A stretch of 21,024 nucleotides of DNA. Origin: an uncultured Oscillibacter sp. Lineage in GTDB: Bacteria > Bacillota > Clostridia > Oscillospirales > Oscillospiraceae. A program made the translations under genes and the position numbers. Numbering within the stretch: the first letter of the stretch is position 1; each line of letters begins with the position of its first letter. Below the pieces are notes generated by a model that was not told the origin of the DNA, ran no database searches, and worked only from the letters and a program-made list of their open reading frames with translations. The stretch spans positions 1 to 21,024 of the forward strand of contig NZ_CAJTUX010000049.1 in the NCBI RefSeq assembly GCF_910579365.1. The letters run 5' to 3'. Below, in pieces: positions 7,966-16,200 of the stretch.

Positions 7966-8006
7966 AGCGCCGCCAGGAACCAAATGTTCTGGCGGCGCTG
8001 TTTTTT
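7966..8006 (+). terminator. Intrinsic terminator after fapA
   Basis: Stem AGCGCCGCCAGGAAC (7966-7980) with GTTCTGGCGGCGCT (7986-7999), one bulged base, then G and six T residues. Confidence 0.9.
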
Positions 8007-8028
8007 GCATCCGCAGCGGAGGAAACCG

Positions 8029-8051
8029 GCGCCCAAAGCCGCTTCGGGCGC
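8029..8051 (-). terminator. Weak hairpin after the sufB-like gene
   Basis: An inverted repeat GCGCCC/GGGCGC (8029-8034 and 8046-8051) lies directly after the stop codon of the minus-strand gene, followed on that strand by CGGTTTCC. The T-tract is poor, so termination here is only possible. Confidence 0.35.
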
Positions 8052-8052
8052 T

Positions 8053-8976
8053 TTACGCCAGAAAGCCCTTGAGAATGCAGTCCTCCGCTTCCTCCTCGGT
8101 GAGGCCCAGGGTCTCCAGCTTCAAGAGCTGGTCTCCGGCAATTTTGCCGATAGCCGCCTCGTGGACCAGCTGGGCCTCGGTGCAGTTGGCGGTGATGGCG
8201 GGAATGGACTTGATCTTTGCCTCCCCCATGATGATGGAGTCGCACTGCACATGGCCGAAGCACTGAGCGTTGCCCACCATCCGGGGATAGAACACCTGCT
8301 CCGAGCGGTCCTGAGCCACGGAGCGGGAGATGACGCGGCCCTTGGAATCCTCCCCGTTCAGAATGATCTCCATGTCGCTCTCCGCCGTCTGCTCCCCATG
8401 GGTCAGAAGACGCTCGGTCACCACCGCCTCCGCTCCCTTGCCGCAGACGATCTTGGTGGTGCGTTTGGTGGAGTCAATACCCCGGATCTGGACCGTCTCC
8501 ATCTGGATGGAGGCGCCCTCCTCCAGATAGACCACCGTCTCCGGATTCATGATCCTGCCGCCCTTGCCGCTGCCTTCCCCGTAGTGCTTCTCTGTGTAAC
8601 GGACCTTGGAGCCTCTGCCCACATAGAAGGTATGCACGCCGTCGTGACGGGACTCCTGGTCTCCGCAGTTGTGGATGCCGCAGCCGGCCACGATGTCCAC
8701 GTCGCAGTTCTCGCCAATGAAAAAGTCGTTGTACACCGTCTCCCGAATGCCGGGCTTGGTAATGATCACCGGGATGTGGCAGGTCTCGCCCACGGTGCCG
8801 GGCTTGATGCGGATGTCAATGCCGGGCTTGTCCTCCTTGGAGGTGATTTCGATATGCTCCGTGGACTGGCGGCCGTCGCAGCCGCTGTCCTTGCGGATGT
8901 TGAAGGCCCCCACGGGCTTCCCGATGAGGTCCGCGATCTTTTCCAGCAGGCCGCGGTCGATCTCTGTATCCATCAT
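8053..8976 (-). CDS. sufB: Short SufB/SufD-family Fe-S cluster scaffold (SmsB-like)
   Basis: 307 residues, much shorter than the 420-490 residues of classical SufB/SufD and close to the short B subunits of minimal SUF (SMS) systems. It should act with SufC as a cytoplasmic scaffold for Fe-S cluster assembly. The beta-helix core and C-terminal SufBD signature are intact: CDSIIMG (Cys245), AQLVHEAAIGKI (His272, Glu273), DQLLKLETLGLTEEEAEDCILKGF. Cys245 and Glu273 align with the cysteine and glutamate of E. coli SufB needed for cluster formation (Cys405 and Glu434, by recall). The frame is open further upstream, but that part overlaps sufC; the true ATG (8974-8976) overlaps the sufC stop as TAATG, ten bases after GGAGG. 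No sufS or sufU is linked here. Confidence 0.9.
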   Translation of the reverse strand: MMDTEIDRGLLEKIADLIGKPVGAFNIRKDSGCDGRQSTEHIEITSKEDKPGIDIRIKPGTVGETCHIPVIITKPGIRETVYNDFFIGENCDVDIVAGCGIHNCGDQESRHDGVHTFYVGRGSKVRYTEKHYGEGSGKGGRIMNPETVVYLEEGASIQMETVQIRGIDSTKRTTKIVCGKGAEAVVTERLLTHGEQTAESDMEIILNGEDSKGRVISRSVAQDRSEQVFYPRMVGNAQCFGHVQCDSIIMGEAKIKSIPAITANCTEAQLVHEAAIGKIAGDQLLKLETLGLTEEEAEDCILKGFLA

Positions 8977-9713
8977 TAGGCCATCGCCTCCTTCTTCAGT
9001 ACCGGGCAGACGCCCAGTGTGTCCGCCAAAATTTGAGGCAGAATTTCCGCCGGGGTCCCCCGGTGGCGGAGCCGCCCGTCTCCCACCACGATGACCTCGT
9101 CCGCCAGGGAGATGATCCGCTCCTGGTGGGAGATGATAATCATGGTGGCGCCCCCGGCGGCGTGAAGCTGTTCGAAGGTCTCCGTCAGCCGGGCGAAGGA
9201 CCACAGGTCGATGCCCGCCTCCGGCTCGTCGAAGATCATCAGCGACCCGTTCCGGGCCAGAATGCTGGCAATCTCAATGCGCTTGACCTCGCCGCCGGAG
9301 AGGGAGGCGTCCACCTCCCGGTCCAGATAGTCGTTGGCGCAGAGGCCCACCCGGGTGAGGTATTGGCAGCAGCGGTCCTTGGAGAGCGTTTCGTCTCCGC
9401 TGGCCAGGGTCAGCAGGTCCCGGACCGTCAGCCCCTTGAACCGGGGGGGCTGCTGAAAGCCGTAGCTGATGCCGAGCTTTGCCCGCTGGGTGATGCCGAG
9501 GTCCGTAATGTCCTGTCCGTTCCAGAAAATCTGCCCGCTGGTGGGCTTCACCAGGCCCATGATGCTCTTGGCCAGGGTGGTTTTGCCGCCGCCGTTGGGG
9601 CCGGTGAAGACCACCAGCCGCCCGTCGCCGACGGTGAGGGAGATATCGTTCAATATGCCCAGCTCTCCGCCGTCTTCATGGACGGCGTAGCTGAGGTGTT
9701 TCAGTTCCAGCAT
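8976..9713 (-). CDS. sufC: SufC, Fe-S cluster assembly ABC ATPase
   Basis: 245 residues, the normal length for SufC. Walker A GPNGGGKT (38-45), Q-loop GFQQPP (about 86-91), signature LSGGE (138-142), Walker B LMIFDEPEAGID (158-169) and H-loop His196 are all present. The GFQQPPRFKGL and SLSGGEVKR sequences and the DEPEAGIDLWS motif are characteristic of the SufC branch rather than of transport ATPases; no permease is encoded nearby. ATP-driven dimerisation of SufC is known to remodel the SufB scaffold. The ATG at 9711-9713 follows AGGAGG with good spacing; an upstream TTG extension to 9812 lacks a ribosome binding site and covers the promoter, so it is rejected. First gene of a two-gene operon with the sufB-like gene, promoter at 9748-9776. 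Confidence 0.95.
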   Translation of the reverse strand: MLELKHLSYAVHEDGGELGILNDISLTVGDGRLVVFTGPNGGGKTTLAKSIMGLVKPTSGQIFWNGQDITDLGITQRAKLGISYGFQQPPRFKGLTVRDLLTLASGDETLSKDRCCQYLTRVGLCANDYLDREVDASLSGGEVKRIEIASILARNGSLMIFDEPEAGIDLWSFARLTETFEQLHAAGGATMIIISHQERIISLADEVIVVGDGRLRHRGTPAEILPQILADTLGVCPVLKKEAMA

Positions 9714-9733
9714 GAGGGGTCCTCCTTTGCTTG

Positions 9734-9746
9734 CTGTATCCGACAG
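9734..9746. promoter_or_regulatory. Operator-like palindrome in the suf promoter
   Basis: CTGTATCCGACAG, an inverted repeat CTGT-N5-ACAG, lying immediately downstream of the suf -10 box. On the minus strand it reads CTGTCGGATACAG. Related copies: CTGTCATATCTGC (minus strand of 9754-9766), inside the promoter spacer, and CTGTCGTATA (minus strand of 9836-9845), on the side of the ferritin-like gene. Confidence 0.5.
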
Positions 9747-9747
9747 C

Positions 9748-9776
9748 ATTCTAGCAGATATGACAGCAGAATGCAA
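9748..9776 (-). promoter_or_regulatory. Promoter of sufCB
   Basis: Minus-strand TTGCAT (9771-9776), 17-base spacer and TAGAAT (9748-9753), about 35 bases upstream of the sufC ATG. The spacer contains one copy of the CTGTC motif and another follows the -10 box, so occupancy would block RNA polymerase. Confidence 0.72.
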
Positions 9777-9895
9777 CGCATTGCCCTGGATTTTCCCTCT
9801 TATTTTACCCAAAAACGGCTCTTATATCTGTTGCATATACGACAGTAACCGTTTTTTCCCGCCGGCATAGACTGGGAAGAAAAGGAGGGACCCTC

Positions 9896-10561
9896 ATGGA
9901 TCAGACGATACACACACCGGAAGTTTATGATTTTCGCCAGTATGACCGGATTTGGCAGCGGGTAGCCCCGAATCTGGAGCCTTATCCCGCCGCGGCGGCG
10001 CGGTCGGAGGCCGCCGCCCGTCCTGCGGCCCCGGTTCCCGCCGTTCCGGAGACGCCCGCCGTCCCCATTCCGGCGGAGCCCGGGCCGGCCTTTCAGCAGG
10101 AGAGCCAGCTCCCCGGCGCGGAGCGGAACCCCTGCTGTATGGGCACAGAGGCGGCGGAGATGCTGGAGGTGCTCACCGGCTATATTGAGGCGGCGCTGTC
10201 GGACCGCCGCGCTATGCAGGCTCTGACCCGGCAGGCCCCCTCCTGGGCCCGGCAGCGGCTGCGGGACATAGCGGCGGACCTCCAGGACCACGCCCGAAAG
10301 CTGATGGCGGCCCACTATCTCATCACCGGACGCTGCTATCGCCCCAGCGTCAGCGCGGAGCGCATCTACGTAGGCCGCTGGTGCCCCGCCCTGAGGGAGC
10401 GCTACCACGCCGCCGCGTGCAGCGGCATGAACTATGCCCGCTCCGCCGAGGACACCCTGGACCCCTGTCTCGCCAAGCTCTTTCGGGAGCTCAGCGAGGA
10501 CGCTTACCGCCACGCTGAGGAGCTGATGGGACTGCTTCAGCGGAGCCTGCAAAACACATAA
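9896..10561 (+). CDS. Ferritin-like four-helix protein, ligands apparently eroded
   Basis: 221 residues. An Ala/Pro-rich linker (about 31-64) follows a short N-terminal segment with YDFRQYDRIW; residues about 83-218 form four long helices resembling ferritin-like/rubrerythrin-type domains: ERNPCCMGTEAAEMLEVL (78-93), DLQDHARKL (128-136), LRERYHAAACSGMNYARSAE (166-185) and LSEDAYRHAEEL (199-210). The His of each ExxH motif remains (His132, His206), but the residues three before are Leu129 and Ala203, and helix 3 has YHAAA where a Glu is usual, so a complete diiron site is unlikely. Role unknown; in Clostridia related proteins are annotated as ferritin-like. Start ATG at 9896 after AAGGAGG. Divergent from sufCB, suggesting an iron or oxidative-stress link, which is inference. 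Confidence 0.72.
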   Translation: MDQTIHTPEVYDFRQYDRIWQRVAPNLEPYPAAAARSEAAARPAAPVPAVPETPAVPIPAEPGPAFQQESQLPGAERNPCCMGTEAAEMLEVLTGYIEAALSDRRAMQALTRQAPSWARQRLRDIAADLQDHARKLMAAHYLITGRCYRPSVSAERIYVGRWCPALRERYHAAACSGMNYARSAEDTLDPCLAKLFRELSEDAYRHAEELMGLLQRSLQNT

Positions 10562-10568
10562 CGAGACT

Positions 10569-10604
10569 CAGGTCCTCTGCCATCCGGCAGAGGACCTGGT
10601 CTTT
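10569..10604 (+). terminator. Terminator after the ferritin-like gene
   Basis: A perfect 13-bp stem CAGGTCCTCTGCC (10569-10581) with GGCAGAGGACCTG (10586-10598), four-base loop, then GTCTTTC. Stable stem, modest T-tract. Confidence 0.78.
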
Positions 10605-10783
10605 CAAGGAGGCGGGAATCCGAGAGGGAAAGAGGGCCGCGCCGCAGAATCTCCAAATCTTCCTCGTCATCCAGGCGGACAACTCCAGAGCCGCCGAATA
10701 AATTTTTGTTTCAGGAAGGCGCAATCCGTTTCGGTCAAGAGCCCTCCCATTGACTGTTTCCGCATAATTTCTTCCAGGATGAC
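10605..10783. other. Intergenic region, possible decayed coding remnant on minus strand
   Basis: No intact gene. On the minus strand, one frame reads an open stretch upstream of about 10680 (EEIMRKQSMGGLLTET, then CAFLKQKFIRRLWS) and after a frame change another reads VVRLDDEEDLEILRRG, both more protein-like than the random background. There is no ribosome binding site or start that spans them. It could be a frameshifted relic or chance in GC-rich DNA. Confidence 0.25.
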
Positions 10784-10812
10784 TTGTGCTTTCCCGCGTC
10801 GCCTGATATAAT
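10784..10812 (+). promoter_or_regulatory. Promoter of the chemotaxis receptor gene
   Basis: TTGTGC (10784-10789), 17-base spacer, perfect TATAAT (10807-10812). The start codon is about 130 bases further on, leaving an unusually long leader. Confidence 0.75.
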
Positions 10813-10834
10813 AACGGTGCTTATTCGCCTATGC

Positions 10835-10881
10835 GCGGCAACCTCCGTGAGGAACGGCGGGCCAGAAGCCTGCGGGACCGC
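10835..10881 (+). promoter_or_regulatory. Structured 5' leader of the chemotaxis receptor mRNA
   Basis: The leader can fold into a three-way junction: outer helix GCGG/CCGC (10835-10838 with 10878-10881), hairpin CCTC/GAGG (10842-10845 with 10849-10852) and hairpin GCGGGC/GCCTGC (10857-10862 with 10868-10873, loop CAGAA). Downstream, GCGG (10872-10875) can instead pair with CCGC at 10885-10888, just before TGTTTTTC, a weak terminator-like alternative. This is the layout of a riboswitch or attenuator but matches no class I can name with confidence. Confidence 0.35.
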
Positions 10882-10943
10882 ATTCCGCTGTTTTTCATTT
10901 GGGTTGGACAGAAAAAACAGAATCTGTGAGGGGAAATGAGCCT

Positions 10944-12947
10944 ATGAAAAAGGGAACCAAGAATAAAGGGAACGCGTCCGCCGCCCGCGGGCGCTGGGGT
11001 ATCACCGGAAAGCTCGTGGCCGCGATTATCGGCAGCGTCGTCATCGCGGTGGCGCTTCTGCTGGCGGTTGTCTACGTCCAGATGTCCCGCGCGCTGCTTG
11101 AAAAGAGCGAGAATCTGATTCAGGCCACAACGGAAAAAACGGTTCAGGAGACCCGGGCCTGGATGAACAAGACCCTGACTGCGCTGGAGCTCCAGCGGGA
11201 TACCATCCAATATGAGGACATGGACATCCCCTCTATGGAGACATATATCAAGCACACCGTGGACCCGAACAGCTCCTATCCGGCGGGGCTGTACATTGCC
11301 CTGACGGACGGCTCTTTGTATCACGCCTCCTTTGTGCCGGGACCGGACTTTGACGCCTTGACCAAGTCCTGGTACCAAAACGGCGTCCAGTCGGAGGACT
11401 TCATTCTGGGCGACGTCTATTTTGATGAGGACAGCCAGTCCTACGTGGTGGGCACCTCCGGCGTGCTGAAGACCCGGGGCGGCAGCGTCCGCGGTGTGGC
11501 GGCGGCGGACGTCTATCTGGATTCCATCTCTGAAATTGTCAGCGAGATTCGCTTGGAGAAGACCGGCGGCATCTTCCTGGTGGACACCCGCACGGACACC
11601 ATCATTGGCCATCAGGACCCCTCCATAACCGGAAAGAAGCTGAGTGAGATCGGCTCCGGGGTCTACGGTTACGCCACGGAGCAGATCCGCCAGGGGAACA
11701 CCGGGCTGACCATCCGCGACAATACATACATTCAGGTGGCGGACATACCGGGCAGCGACTGGAAGGCCGTGGCCTATGTGTCCCGGGCCGAGGTTCTGGA
11801 GGAGCTCTATCAGCTGGCGGTGACGGTGGTGCTTCTGGCGCTTCTGGCGGTGGCGGCCATGCTGGTTCTGGTCATCATCCAGGTTCGCCGCGTCATCGGA
11901 CGGCCGGTGGCGGAACTGAGCCGCGCGGCCACGCGAATCGCCGAGGGCGATCTGAACCAGGAGATTCACTATCAGTCCAAGGATGAGCTGGGCGTGCTGG
12001 CGGACGATTTCAACCGGGTTACCCTCCGGCTTCGGGACTATGTGCGGTACATCGACGAGATATCCCGGACGCTGTACGAGATTGCGGAGGGAAACCTGAC
12101 CTTTACGCTGCAAAACGAGTACGCCGGGGAATTCGCCAAGATCAAGAACTCTCTGGAGGAAATCTCCCGGGCCTTGAACGGTACCATGGGCCAACTGCGG
12201 TCCGCCTCCCGGGATGTGGCGGCTGGCGCGGAGCAGGTCTCCAGCGGGGCCATGACCCTTTCCCAGGGGTCCAGCGAGCAGTCCGCCGAGGTGGAAACCC
12301 TGGCCGGTCATATTGACGCCGTATCCGACAGCGTGCACAAGGTCGCCCAGGGCGCTCTGGAGGCGGACCGCATTGCCCAAGCCGTGAAGGGTGGCCTTTT
12401 GGAGAGCAGCGAAAAGATGCGGAACCTGACCGAGGCCATCCAGAAGATCAGCGACAGGTCCAGCGAGATCAACCGAATTGTCAAGACCATTGAGGACATC
12501 GCCTTCCAGACCAACATCCTGGCCTTGAACGCCGCCGTGGAGGCGGCCCGGGCCGGAGCCGCCGGAAATGGCTTCGCGGTGGTGGCGGACGAGGTCCGCA
12601 ACCTGGCCGGGAAATCCTCTCAGGCCGCCCAGGAGACCACGGCGCTGCTGAGTCAGACGGTGGAGTCCATGGATGAAGGCGTGCAGGCGGCCCAGGATAC
12701 GTCAGAATCCATGCTGTCGGTAGTGACGCAGGCTGACCAAATGAGCAGTCTGATCAGCGGCATCGCGGAGTATACCAAGCAGCAGACCGTCAACGCGGAG
12801 GAAATTACCCATGGAATCGAGCAGATTGCCGACGTAGTGCAGAGCAACGTGGCGACAGCGGAGGCCAGCGCCGCCGCCAGCGAGGAGCTGTCCGGCCAGG
12901 CGGCCATGCTGAGAGAAATGGTTGCCAAGTTCCGGCTGAAGGAATAA
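10944..12947 (+). CDS. Methyl-accepting chemotaxis protein (dCache-HAMP-MCP signal)
   Basis: About 667 residues. A basic N-terminus is followed by TM1 (about 24-45), an extracellular double-Cache sensor (about 48-288, with KSWYQNGVQSEDFILGDVYFDEDSQSYVV typical of dCache_1), TM2 (about 291-313), HAMP (about 314-366), a second HAMP-like segment (TLYEIAEGNLTFTL), and the cytoplasmic signalling coiled coil. The hairpin tip EDIAFQTNILALNAAVEAAR, AGAAGNGFAVVADEVRNLAGKSS (about 518-560), which contacts CheA and CheW, is intact. There is no C-terminal CheR-binding pentapeptide. The dCache RxWY motif reads KSWY, so amino-acid binding by the usual arginine is doubtful; the ligand is unknown. ATG at 10944 has GAGGGG ten bases upstream; a TTG 45 bases earlier lacks one. 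Monocistronic with promoter, leader and terminator. Confidence 0.95.
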   Translation: MKKGTKNKGNASAARGRWGITGKLVAAIIGSVVIAVALLLAVVYVQMSRALLEKSENLIQATTEKTVQETRAWMNKTLTALELQRDTIQYEDMDIPSMETYIKHTVDPNSSYPAGLYIALTDGSLYHASFVPGPDFDALTKSWYQNGVQSEDFILGDVYFDEDSQSYVVGTSGVLKTRGGSVRGVAAADVYLDSISEIVSEIRLEKTGGIFLVDTRTDTIIGHQDPSITGKKLSEIGSGVYGYATEQIRQGNTGLTIRDNTYIQVADIPGSDWKAVAYVSRAEVLEELYQLAVTVVLLALLAVAAMLVLVIIQVRRVIGRPVAELSRAATRIAEGDLNQEIHYQSKDELGVLADDFNRVTLRLRDYVRYIDEISRTLYEIAEGNLTFTLQNEYAGEFAKIKNSLEEISRALNGTMGQLRSASRDVAAGAEQVSSGAMTLSQGSSEQSAEVETLAGHIDAVSDSVHKVAQGALEADRIAQAVKGGLLESSEKMRNLTEAIQKISDRSSEINRIVKTIEDIAFQTNILALNAAVEAARAGAAGNGFAVVADEVRNLAGKSSQAAQETTALLSQTVESMDEGVQAAQDTSESMLSVVTQADQMSSLISGIAEYTKQQTVNAEEITHGIEQIADVVQSNVATAEASAAASEELSGQAAMLREMVAKFRLKE

Positions 12948-12972
12948 ACCGCCGTTCAAAGAATCTTCGGGG

Positions 12973-13005
12973 AGCCGCACCGGCCGTAAGGCTTGGTGCG
13001 GCTTT
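12973..13005 (+). terminator. Intrinsic terminator after the chemotaxis receptor
   Basis: AGCCGCACC (12973-12981) pairs with GGTGCGGCT (12995-13003), followed by a short TTTC tract, 25 bases after the stop codon. Confidence 0.78.
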
Positions 13006-13204
13006 CTGCACTTGCGGCGGTTGTAGAAGAAATACGCGGGCAGGATTCCGGGTTTCAAAAGCGGCGGAGAATGGCGGCAGAGCGCCCGGCGCAAACGGAC
13101 AAGAAAAGAGCGGCCCCTTTTTTCCGGATCTTGAGGGAAAGAAGGCGCCGTTTCCAATCCCCTGCGGCAGCTGGCGAAGGGGAGAAGAGGATTTCCCGGG
13201 ACAT

Positions 13205-13246
13205 GGCCGGGGCCAGCGGACCTTACAGAATCCGCCGGCCCCGGCC
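13205..13246. terminator. Long hairpin at the 3' end of the SLH protein gene
   Basis: GGCCGGGGCC (13205-13214) pairs with GGCCCCGGCC (13237-13246), continued inside by GCGGA/TCCGC (13216-13220 with 13231-13235) and a ten-base loop. It lies eight bases after the minus-strand stop codon. There is no T-tract on either side, so it may be a 3'-end stabiliser or a weak terminator. The rest of the 12948-13253 gap shows no gene. Confidence 0.5.
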
Positions 13247-13253
13247 GGAATGT

Positions 13254-16200
13254 TTATTGCTGGTTCAAATAGTTCACATACCGCTCCAGCATTACTGCCG
13301 CCTGAGCGCGGGTAGCTCTTCCCTCGGGAAGGAAAGAACCGTCCCCATAGCCGCTGAGAATACCGTTTTCCACGGCCCAGCGCACCGCCTCCTGGGCATA
13401 GGCGCTGATTTTTTCTATGTCGCTGAAATGCAGCTCCTGATCCGTGGCGGCGGGACTGCCCGTATAGCGGTGCAGCATGGCCACGAACTGCTCCCGGGTT
13501 ACCTGGCTGTCGGGATTCCGTCCGTCGCTGATTCCCTGCGCCACTGCCCATGCCATGCCCGTTTCATAGGCGGATCCTGCGGCAGTATCCACACCGTCCA
13601 GCCGGGCCAGCACCGTCATCAGCATAGTGCGGGACATGGAGGCATCCGGGGCAAAAATGCTGGGGGTTTTGCCGGAAAACAGCTCCCGGGCGGAGACAAA
13701 GTCGATGGCGTTCCTGGCCCAGTGGCTCCGGGTATCCTGGAAGTTCTTTCCGTTCTCCCGGATGCGGATTGTGGCCCCGTCGGAAACGTTGACGGTTATC
13801 TGTCCCCCGGAGAAAATGGCTGTTTTGAGTATGGTTTCCGAGCCGTCCGGGTTGACCAGACAGGCAATCGTGGTATTGCCGGTTCCGTAGACGGGAATTT
13901 CCACCGCTGCCGTCCGGACGCTGCTGGTGTGGACGGTAACGGAAGCGTTTTCCCCAGGCAGGGCCGGGATGGGGAGGGCCACGCTGCCTCGCGGGTTCTC
14001 CTCAAACACGTTGGAGGGAATCCGGACATCGGCTTTGGCGCTGTACTGGTTGGCCTGGACGGAGGCGGTGAGGCCGCTGGCCTGTTTTACGGTGGTTTCC
14101 GTAGAGCCGTCGGGCCGTGCCACGGTTTTGACGGTGGAGCCGTCTTTTGTTGTGCCGGTGGTGGTGACTGTGCCGTCTTTTTTGGTTTCCACCACCGTTT
14201 TGGAGCCGTCGGGCCTCCTTGTAGTTTCTGTCACCGTGCCGGTGGTTTTGTTGGTGCTGGTGGAGGTTGTAGAGCCGTCGGGATTTTTCACCGTTGTGCC
14301 GCCGGAAGAACCTCCGGAGGAAGAGTTCCCTCCAGAGGAGGAACTGCCGCCGGAGGAAGAACCTCCGCCGGAGGAGCCGCCGCCGGTGGCGGGAATGGTC
14401 TCCCGAATCATCTCATAGCCGCAGACGGTGCAGGACCGGTGGCGGGTTCCGCTCTGGGAGGAGGTGGCGGGCCGGTCCACCACCCAGTCCCCGGCAGCAT
14501 GGGCGGCATAGCCGCTCTTCAGGCTGTCCTGGGTGATGGAACAGCCGGAAGCCGTGCAGTCGTGCCAGTGATGGGTTTCATTAGACTGCCAGGCCGGGCT
14601 CCAGGCGTGGGTGTGACCGTCAGGCGGGGTGACGCTGTCCGGCGTCCAGATGGCGTGAAGGCTTACGTTGTTTGCGGGCATCTGAAAGCTCACCTCCGGA
14701 ACGCTGCGGTTGGCGAGCGTTACCCCGGTTGCCTCCCAGGCCGCGAAAGTATAGCCGCTCTTATTGCCTGCGCGGATGGTGACGCTGGCCCCTTCCTCGT
14801 AGTCATAGGCCCCGGCCTCGGTTCCTCCTTCTCCGGTGTTGCTGACCGTCACCTGGTGTTTCGTTCCGCCGGGCTGCTGGGTGGGGGTAATCCGGACGGC
14901 GTAAGAAGTGGATTTGCCTTCGTAAGTAATGGTGAGGGTCTGGCTCTCCGCCGGGGCGCTGGAGTCAAAGCCGCTGACCATATCCGCCGTGACCGGAACG
15001 GTCCGCCGGTCGCCGTTGGAGTACACGGCCTCAATGGTCAGGCCCGTCACATCCAGGCTCTCGCCGGCGGTATACTCGGTTTTGTGGGCAGTGCTGCTGA
15101 CGGAAATGCCGGTTACCGTTGCCGCGCCGGGGGCCGGGACGGTGATGGAGGTAGACGTGCCCGCCTCATGGGTGGCGGTTTCCTTCATCCGCACATAATA
15201 GATTCCGGCAGAAAGTCCGACCGTCTCGCCGCCGCCGCATTCCTGCGAATTCGTAAAGCTCGGGTCCGCCGCGTACTCCATGGCGGAGGTGGTTCCGGTA
15301 ATTTTTCCGTCCGCGCCGCCCGCCGCGGCAGGGGCAACCCCTGCAAGGCCGGTGGGGGCGGCGGGACCATCGGCCTTGGCAATGCTCCAGGAGATGGTCT
15401 GCGGGTCCGTGGAGCCGCCGGTCCACTGATAGCCGGGCTCCAGTGCGGCGGTGGCGGTGTAATTGCCTACAGCGGTGGCCTTGAAATCTCCGGAGAGGGT
15501 GTAGCCGGTTCCCTCGTTTACGCCGGTCTGCTCCGCTCCCGTCCATTTCAGGCCGGTGTTTGCCGTGGGGACGGGGATGGTTTTGACTTCCGGGTCTGTC
15601 GTGCCGCCGTCTTCAACTTTCAGCACGGCGGTTCGGGTCATATTTTTATTGTCAATGGTATATGCTGCGGGAACCGTGATCCCTATGGTGTACGGGCTAT
15701 CGGCAGTGCCGTATTCGGCATCAGAAATGACATAAAGGGAGTTTGCAATAATCTTCAGGGACGACAGATATCCGTTGCGGTCTGTATATTTGTAGTAAGT
15801 TTCACCATCTATAACTTCGGAGCTCCGGTTGGCCGGTCTGTCATTGATCGTGATGTTCAGAGGAATGAAATCCAGATACAGAGCGCCTTCGGTACTGCTG
15901 GTTACGGTTAAGGGAAATTCGGCCTCTTTGCCGGGACCCGCGCTTACTTCCAATGTGTCAAAGCTGAAATTCTGCACCCGGTTTTCGTCCCCGCCGGAGG
16001 AACTGCTGGAAGCTGTCCAGCTGCCGCTGCCGTCCCGCACCAGCGTCATATTGGGGTTGCTGCCGTAGGGTACCAGTACAAAGTCGCCGGCCTGGGATTG
16101 GGGGGCCTTGATGTAGGTGTGGTTTTCCAAGGGGAGCGTCTGCGAAGCGTTATTAAAAATAGAGCCAATGCCGATCTTGGTGGTTCCGGTCACCCCGTTC

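Noticed and set aside
8977..9204. N-terminal extension of the sufB-like gene
   Set aside because: It would overlap sufC by more than 200 bases; the ATG at 8976 has a ribosome binding site and the usual TAATG coupling.
10831..10910. A canonical c-di-GMP-I riboswitch
   Set aside because: GGCAACC, a GTGA loop and AGCC...CGGG words are reminiscent, but spacing is wrong and the third helix with its conserved 3' strand is missing; only an unnamed structured leader is reported.
10821..12380. A 519-codon open frame on the minus strand
   Set aside because: It is antisense to the chemotaxis receptor, whose domains are clear; no start signal and no recognisable motif.
14000..14395. A CRISPR-like or satellite repeat array
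   Set aside because: The repeats are in-frame Gly/Ser and PDGST-type codons inside the SLH protein, with no constant repeat and unique spacer pattern.
12993..15911. A 972-codon open frame on the plus strand
   Set aside because: It lies antisense to the SLH protein gene, has no ribosome binding site and a Gly/Arg/Ala-rich composition typical of the shadow of a GC-rich gene with regular codon bias.
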